In this document: in pieces, positions 20,113-21,159 of the stretch
Layout of the letters: each line of letters opens with the position of its first letter
Numbering within the stretch: position 1 is the first letter of the stretch
From: a virus
DNA: 21,159 bases
Virus record (IMG/VR): IMGVR_UViG_3300009551_000128
Span: 1 to 21,159 of that record
Reading direction: 5' to 3' (one strand)
Notes under the pieces: model-generated
What the model was told of the DNA's origin: nothing
The model's database searches: none
Seen by the model: the letters and a program-made list of their open reading frames with translations, nothing else
Made by a program: the position numbers and the translations under genes

Positions 20113-21159
20113 TCACACAGCCCCGAATGAGGGGATGGATAGTTTCTTTTCTTGTTTGATCACGCGATGGGCCAAAGCCAGATATCGGAACGCGTCAGCC
20201 GCATGACTTGAAAAGTCGTGCAATGGCCGCTCACGCCATGTCTGGCGCTTGCCATCCCATTCACGCCTGTATTGCTTCAGGGCCTCAATGCCGCGTCCGC
20301 AGCGATCAGTATCAAACCAGCAACGAGAAAGCATAAGGCGAACTGCGTTGATGCCGTCAGCCACTTCCTGCTGCGGTATGACGTCAATATCCCGAAGGCC
20401 CAGCTTCTCAAGTGTCTCGCGGCGTGATGTGCCATTATTTAGCTCTCGCACCTCAACGTCATGAGGCAGCATATGCCGGCCGTAACGGTAGTTCTTGGCC
20501 TCAAGGCGCTTGACGATCTGCGGCAACCCCTCGCCGCTTACTTCCATGTAATCAATCAGGCGCCGCTCTTTGCCAACGTCTTGGACGAACCAGATGGCGG
20601 TTGCGTCATCAATGCCCAAGTCCCAGGCCGTATCGACCTTAACCAGCGGCTCAACCGGGATCTTGCAAATCCGCTTGTCATTCTCGGCCGCCATCATCTC
20701 AGCGGCGTAATAGGAACCCTCAATCGTGGCGTCGAAGCTACACTCGTATTCGCGTTGGTAGGCCGCCTCATCCATAGAATTGCGGGCATCCGTCAATTCC
20801 TGTGGACTTAGAACCTTCGTCTCGGAAGCCTTCAATTCCCAGAGCGCCCAACCCTCGTCACCGTTCTTTGCCCGGTTGCGAAGGTCATAGAAGGTGTTCT
20901 TTCCTCGGGGCGTTCCTGCAAATGCGGCCCAGCCGGCGCGGTCCGAAAGCTGCGGACGAATGACCTCAGTCCATGCCCGAGGGTCCATATCCCCGAACTC
21001 ATCAAGAATAACACCGTCAAAATACATGCCGCGAAGAGCATCGTAGTTGTCAGCGCCAAATAGGCGAACACGACCGCCGTTAGGTAAATCCGCCCGAAGT
21101 TCAGCCTCATTGAACTTCACCCCCGGTATAGGTGCGCAGTAATGACGGACGTAATCCCA
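20113..21159 (-). CDS. terL: Terminase large subunit, C-terminal part (348 aa seen; cut by right window edge)
   Basis: The frame is open to the right edge and beyond, so the start and the Walker A region are missing. In the visible 348 residues the Walker B block DGVILDEF is at about 48-55 (acidic pair D53-E54), and the coupling motif AGTPRGKN is at about 81-88. The RNase H-like nuclease begins with TAWDLGIDDATAI (first metal ligand Asp180) and ends with HAADAFRY (Asp322). These are the ATPase and nuclease halves of a phage DNA-packaging motor that translocates and cuts concatemeric DNA. A GTG at 21120 is internal, not the start. The last residues (KKLSIPSFGAV) are the probable portal-contacting tail. 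Confident family call. Confidence 0.93.
   Translation of the reverse strand, partial: WDYVRHYCAPIPGVKFNEAELRADLPNGGRVRLFGADNYDALRGMYFDGVILDEFGDMDPRAWTEVIRPQLSDRAGWAAFAGTPRGKNTFYDLRNRAKNGDEGWALWELKASETKVLSPQELTDARNSMDEAAYQREYECSFDATIEGSYYAAEMMAAENDKRICKIPVEPLVKVDTAWDLGIDDATAIWFVQDVGKERRLIDYMEVSGEGLPQIVKRLEAKNYRYGRHMLPHDVEVRELNNGTSRRETLEKLGLRDIDVIPQQEVADGINAVRLMLSRCWFDTDRCGRGIEALKQYRREWDGKRQTWRERPLHDFSSHAADAFRYLALAHRVIKQEKKLSIPSFGAV

Noticed and set aside
1-21159. CRISPR array, tRNA genes, insertion sequences, att sites or integrase
   Set aside because: No regularly spaced direct repeats, cloverleaf-forming sequence with CCA-type acceptor context, transposase, recombinase or flanking duplication was found on reading through either strand.

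Overview
This 21.2 kb window is the virion and lysis half of a tailed double-stranded DNA phage or prophage. Almost every gene lies on the minus strand in a tight chain, so transcription runs from high to low coordinates. The order is terminase, portal, scaffold, capsid, adaptor, receptor-binding proteins, tail nozzle, ejection proteins, lysis genes. No long tape-measure gene or contractile sheath is visible. The tail nozzle (P22 gp10-like) and three consecutive alanine/glutamine-rich internal-virion proteins point to a short-tailed (podovirus-type) particle. Base composition and gene families would fit an alphaproteobacterial or other moderately GC-rich Gram-negative host, but that is inference. 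No integrase, repressor, att site, tRNA or host gene is seen, so lytic phage versus prophage cannot be settled here.

Region by region (minus strand, right to left). Positions 21159-15349 hold the packaging and head genes: large terminase (cut by the right edge), an unknown 128-aa protein, the portal, a small 88-aa protein, scaffold, and an SU10/DUF5309-type major capsid protein followed by a clear intrinsic terminator. Positions 15287-13775 hold small neck genes, including an SU10-type adaptor. Positions 13768-10908 encode a fibre and a beta-rich spike-like protein, both with N-terminal export signals. Positions 10329-10911 form a plus-strand island with a 28-codon hydrophobic peptide and a hexapeptide-repeat acyltransferase. 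Positions 10254-7271 encode another fibre, an Ig-like protein, the nozzle, a 68-aa protein and a GNAT-like protein. Positions 7274-2632 encode three likely DNA-ejection proteins. Positions 2538-196 form the lysis region: GH24 endolysin, papain-like cysteine peptidase, lipoprotein, a two-TM holin, a beta-rich protein and a second small membrane protein. Positions 191-1 hold the start of a metallophosphoesterase cut by the left edge.

The most distinctive structural signal is the gene junctions. Seven genes begin with TTG inside a 4-base TTGA stop/start overlap and two with GTGA. Genes not in such an overlap begin with ATG. The most interesting biology is the receptor-binding region, where putative exported, cysteine-rich tail proteins sit beside an oppositely oriented acyltransferase that could alter the host surface. 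No stretch longer than 300 bases lacks a gene; the longest gaps are about 95 bases (2539-2631) and 74 bases (10255-10328).
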